Origin: Anagrus nilaparvatae
Taxonomy: Eukaryota; Arthropoda; Insecta; Hymenoptera; Mymaridae
NCBI GenBank assembly: GCA_022575985.1
Contig: JAKSXM010000007.1
Span: 64,634,501-64,698,500, forward strand
Reading direction: 5' to 3'
DNA: 64,000 bases
A program made the translations under genes and the position numbers. The notes under the pieces are model-generated. The model did no database searches, had not been told where the DNA came from, and saw only the letters and a program-made list of their open reading frames with translations. Positions 60,545 through 64,000 of the stretch are shown piece by piece. Numbering within the stretch: the stretch's first letter is position 1; each line of letters starts with the position of its first letter.

Positions 60545-60629
60545 ATATTATTCCGAAAATTAGCGTACTCTATTTAAAACAAATATAAACCTCAGTCAGT
60601 AGTTACTGGTTAGGAATTTAAGTATTTAC

Positions 60630-61830
60630 GGGGGCCTCGAGTTTTTTTATCAGATTTGTTTAAAAAGAGAAGTAAAAGAAAAGGGGTTCTTTCATGCGAA
60701 CTAGTCTGTACATCATTAATGATGCAAAGTAGTGCATGTAGAGTTAGTCATCCAGCGTAGTTGCATTCTATAAGGGGTAATATGATCATTTCTTTTCACA
60801 ACAAAAATGTATCGTATTCCAGAGTTAGCTAATCTCTGGAGCTGCATACCCAGTCAGAGTAAACCATATTACATTAGTTCAGATGAGGAACTACTAGTGG
60901 TAGTGATTGAACTATCCGCTTAAGAAGTGCTTGTGAATACAGGGTTTAATAGTTTATAAACAATAAAGGATTCTATTCTCGTTTTTAGTTACCTGCTGAA
61001 CTTGAGGCTTCCATTAAAGACTACTTTCTAGTAATATACCCAAGTTTGTTACCTCATCAACGAACGGAACACTATCACTATTATAATAAACCTCATTACT
61101 AAGTATATTTAAATCTTTTGACAACCTTACCGTATTGCAGAAACCAAATACTATTGCCTGAGTCTTTTTGGCGTTTAGTGCTAACCATGGAATTAGTTTC
61201 TAATCATGTTGCTACTTTTTGGCATAGAAAGAAAGATTAATGATACCCTGATTTATTTCATGTAGACACTTGAACACACATTTGAAGATCAATCATACAA
61301 TAGTCTAAAAATATTATTTCCACTTCAGTGTTCTTTCAAGTCATCAATATATAATAAATATAAAAAAGAGAAGAGGCCACAGGATCAAACCTTGGGTTAC
61401 TCCTATGTTTATGTCATGGAAAGTCGTCTTCATGATGAAGATTTTTATAGAACGCATAAAGATCGGCCAGTGGGGTAAGACCAAAACCATTGTAGTGACG
61501 ACTTAGAGAAGGGAAGCCTGTGACCTTCAGTTTTTTGAGAAGTTTTGCTGGTGATACATTATTGAAGGCTTTTGAGAAATCCAACTGCAATAGAAGTGTA
61601 GCCAATTCCTTTTCTTTGACCATATGAATATCATGTGTAAGTTAAATTAGTGCAAACTGAGTGCAATGATATTTTCGAAATCTCGTTTATAATGGATATA
61701 AAACTTTTGATTTAATCAAGAACACTACTACCTGTTCATTAGCAAGTTTCTCAGTAACCTTCGATAAAAAACATAATAAGGTGACGGGCCAAAAATCAGA
61801 TATGGATGATAGTACCAGGACTTTTTCAAG
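60630..61830 (-). pseudogene. Degenerate non-LTR reverse transcriptase (Jockey-like) remnant
   Basis: On the - strand, from high to low coordinates: SDFWPVTLLCFLSKVTEKLA (about 61790-61730; usual RPISLL), ATLLLQLDFSKAFNNVSPA (61600-61545), GVTQGLILWPLLF and YIDDL (61400-61335; catalytic box altered to IDDL), LALNAKKTQAIVFGF (61185-61140), VDEVTNLGILLES (61065-61030), LQRLANSGIRYIF and DHITPYRMQLRWM (60855-60750). Many stops and frameshifts separate these. It is much older than the copy at 31329-32975 and belongs to a different lineage. Confidence 0.75.
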
Positions 61831-62789
61831 AGCTAGTATAAAAGATTTTTTCCGCGGGTTTTTTCAATTAAGTATGAAAATAGTTTAATTAATATAGTTT
61901 TTTGATCTTTTTCTAAAGTATTTAACAAACAGATTTCAAAAAATTAGAAAAAATTCAGTAATTATAATTTTAAAAAAACTTGTTTAATATTGTTATCGCC
62001 ACTACGTCAATATAAGAACTATAAACCTATACTTAAACTCTAATTCTAGGAACCCCATATGGTGTCAAAAAAAATTTTTATGGTATTTACTTAGTAAATA
62101 CCATAAAAATTTGTTGTACAGTTTTGTTATTATTGTGAAACAGGTTTATAAATTTGTATAATAGTATAGTAAAAATAAAATGAAGATATTTCTAAAATGG
62201 GAGAGATTTTTTTTCGATGCGGGAGAGTAGAAATGTGGGTTAAAATGCGGGAGAGTTGACAGCTCTGTATATGCACAAAGAGCCGTCTCTGATTTTTCTT
62301 CATTGGTATTGGCTAGAGCTAGGAATTTATTTAGAAGACTAGGAGAGCCTGTCCTAGAGTATCGTATACTAGTGGGATCGAATTTTGCCCTTTATAAGCG
62401 TTAGTTAGTTTATCCACGGGTGTTTAGTTTTGCTCAAATTTAATTTTTTGTTTTAGGAGAAAATTTGTCAATTGCATTGTTCATATTACTTGTCAAAACT
62501 GTAAGTCCATGCTCAATATCCAAAGTGTCCTCAGAATTTGAGTAGACAGGCCAGTCTGCAGTTTGAGTAGACAGGCCAGTTTGTGCAGATGTTTGTTAAT
62601 GACATGTACCGTTATTTTTTTGAATGCCTTGCAAGTATGCATGTTGTTTGAAGGAGTATGGTAAAACAAATCAATTGTTGCTGATATTATTTCATGCATA
62701 TTCGGAAAAGGTGGTAACGTTTTGTGAAAACTTTTAATTTTATCATAATTGTCAACATATATGGTGTCTATCTAAGTGTCATTATTGTC
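61831..62789. other. Flank of the LINE remnant, no gene recognised
   Basis: Mostly AT-rich. A - strand open stretch at 62493-62699 (HEIISATIDLFYHTPSNNMH) may be an upstream piece of the same dead retroelement, but no motif proves it. A 25-bp segment TTTGAGTAGACAGGCCAGT is duplicated in tandem at about 62538-62582. Confidence 0.35.
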
Positions 62790-63066
62790 TTAAATTCATT
62801 TTTCTTGTCCTGAAAAACCCCCTTGTAAAAAAAAGTTCATTTTTTAAGTTTTTCGGTTTCCCATCTTGAAAAATTGGAAAATATTTTGGGTTGAAAAACA
62901 ATATTTTCCACCTTAATTTCATTTTTCTTGCCCTAAAAATCCCCTTGTAAAGCTAAAAGTTAATTTTTAGTCCGCCATCTTGAAAAATCAGAAAATATGT
63001 TGGGTTGAAAAATTAAATATTTTACACCGAAAATTCATATTTCTTGTCCTAAAAAAACATATTGTA
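62790..63066. repeat. ~120-bp tandem repeat, three partial units
   Basis: Units starting near 62790, 62913 and 63030 each begin TTCATTTTTCTTGTCCTGAA or a close variant and continue CCCCTTGTAAAG. The first two also share CATCTTGAAAAATTGGAAAA and TTTTGGGTTGAAAAA. Confidence 0.7.
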
Positions 63067-63067
63067 A

Positions 63068-63165
63068 AGTAAATCCTCCAGTATTATTCAGAATCATAAT
63101 CCTCCAGCACTATGCTGAGCTAAATCATCCAGCATTATTCAGAGTTAAAATCCTCCAGAAAAGAA
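63068..63165. repeat. ~30-bp tandem repeat 'ATCCTCCAG'
   Basis: Four units of the form AATCCTCCAGTATTATTCAG follow directly on the longer tandem repeat: ATCCTCCAGTATTATTCAGA, ATCCTCCAGCACTATGCTGA, ATCATCCAGCATTATTCAGA, ATCCTCCAGAAAAG. Confidence 0.7.
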
Positions 63166-64000
63166 ATTAAGATTTCTCAACAATCAATTAATTTTTTTCT
63201 TTCAGCAACCACTGTTTTTTTCAAGCAAAATTTTATTACCTATCTTTTTGTTAAAATTATTTACAAAAAATTTTATTACATTTTCTTTTTTTTTTTTTTT
63301 ACTTTCAACTCCACTTTTCTTTATCCCAAAATTATTTTTTACCCATAATTTTGGATTAATTTTGTTCATTTTTCAACAATTTATCCATCTAAATCGAAAT
63401 CCATCTAAATTTTTTTGACTTTTAACCGATTTAAACCAAAAAATAAAAAAGTATTCCTTCCCAATGAATAACCCTGTATACATTTTTTTTGTACTTGAAT
63501 AATGTGTACAAAAAATCAAAAAAAGTGTTTTTCAGTTATACATCGTAGTTTCCGCATAAAAAAATCTAAATTTTTTTTTTAATTTTACAAATCTCGAGCT
63601 ATGCTGTCTTGAGGACGCCATACCATTTTTGTTTTATTTTATTTGTTTCTTTTGTGTGATATTTATACAGTGGCCATTTATTCGATTAAGTTTCTTGGAT
63701 TCTCAATGACGTGATTGAAATCACGTGTCATTTACCAGAAAGAGATTCTTTAATCTTTTAAAATTAATTAATAAAACCCAAAGGCATTAAAAGATGCGAT
63801 AGCGATTTTACTCGACACAATAAAAATTGAACACATCACTTTTGAACACCGAAATTAAAACACCCAAAACTCAAAACAGCATATATTTTTAACACTAATT
63901 GTTGCACACAATTTAAACACAAAATTTTTCAGCACATTTTATTTGACACAAATCCAACACCAAAAACTGAAATTTAATTAGTTTTTACTTGATTTGTATA
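63166..64000. other. Right edge of window, no gene recognised
   Basis: AT-rich. A small hairpin GACGTGATTGAAATCACGTGTC lies at about 63709-63730. From 63815 to the end the motif ACAC recurs every 8-30 bp (see findings). No coding sequence is visible. Confidence 0.35.

Noticed and set aside
1..64000. tRNA and rRNA genes
   Set aside because: No cloverleaf with A/B box sequences and no rRNA-like GC-rich conserved segment was seen by eye; a covariance search was not possible.

Overview
The window is an AT-rich animal nuclear segment, most likely from an insect. It has long introns with GT/AG borders, many short inverted-repeat transposons, Penelope-type and non-LTR retroelements, and a receptor tyrosine kinase of the arthropod Pvr (PDGF/VEGF receptor) type. 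Nothing in the sequence fixes the species.

Two host genes account for almost all of the real coding sequence. (1) 1230-16756, + strand: a 22-exon gene that I assembled exon by exon from splice sites and reading phase. It encodes about 1422 residues: signal peptide, seven Ig-like domains, one membrane span, a split tyrosine kinase domain and a tail rich in tyrosine docking motifs. It is called as Pvr. (2) - strand: a large exon (51757-54578, possibly starting at 54603) encoding about 940 residues of a His-, Lys- and Asn-rich, probably nuclear protein with a PxDLS (CtBP-type) motif. It appears to be spliced across about 28.6 kb to a 58-nt terminal exon at 23113-23170. I do not recognise this protein. 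A GC-rich block with a TATA-like element at 55200-55380 is a possible promoter or 5' exon for it.

The rest is a dense collection of mobile DNA. Pvr introns hold a TA-flanked foldback element (5401-6319), the decayed 3' half of a Penelope-like element with its GIY-YIG nuclease and a hammerhead-like ribozyme motif (6396-7440), a 691-bp hairpin (7688-8378), two 281-bp Helitron-like copies (10530-10810, 12042-12322) on either side of a 1144-bp foldback (10823-11966), and a MITE (14785-15318). The large - strand intron holds a foldback element with a second one nested inside it (24729-28164 and 25906-28085), a transposon with roughly 675-bp inverted repeats made partly of AGATCT palindromes around a decayed transposase (28772-31067), a 5'-truncated LINE with a poly(A) tail (31329-32975), an inverted pair of Penelope termini with hammerhead-like motifs (36556-36875), a TTAA-flanked piggyBac-type MITE (44405-44834) and several smaller families. 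Right of the second gene are a pogo/Tigger transposon whose transposase is broken by an insertion (57749-59589), a 410-bp MITE (60135-60544), a LINE remnant (about 60630-61830) and tandem repeats (62790-63165).

The most rewarding leads are the hammerhead-like motifs, the nested elements whose empty sites can be rebuilt from the window itself, the long hairpins inside the transcribed Pvr introns, and the distant last exon of the unidentified - strand gene.
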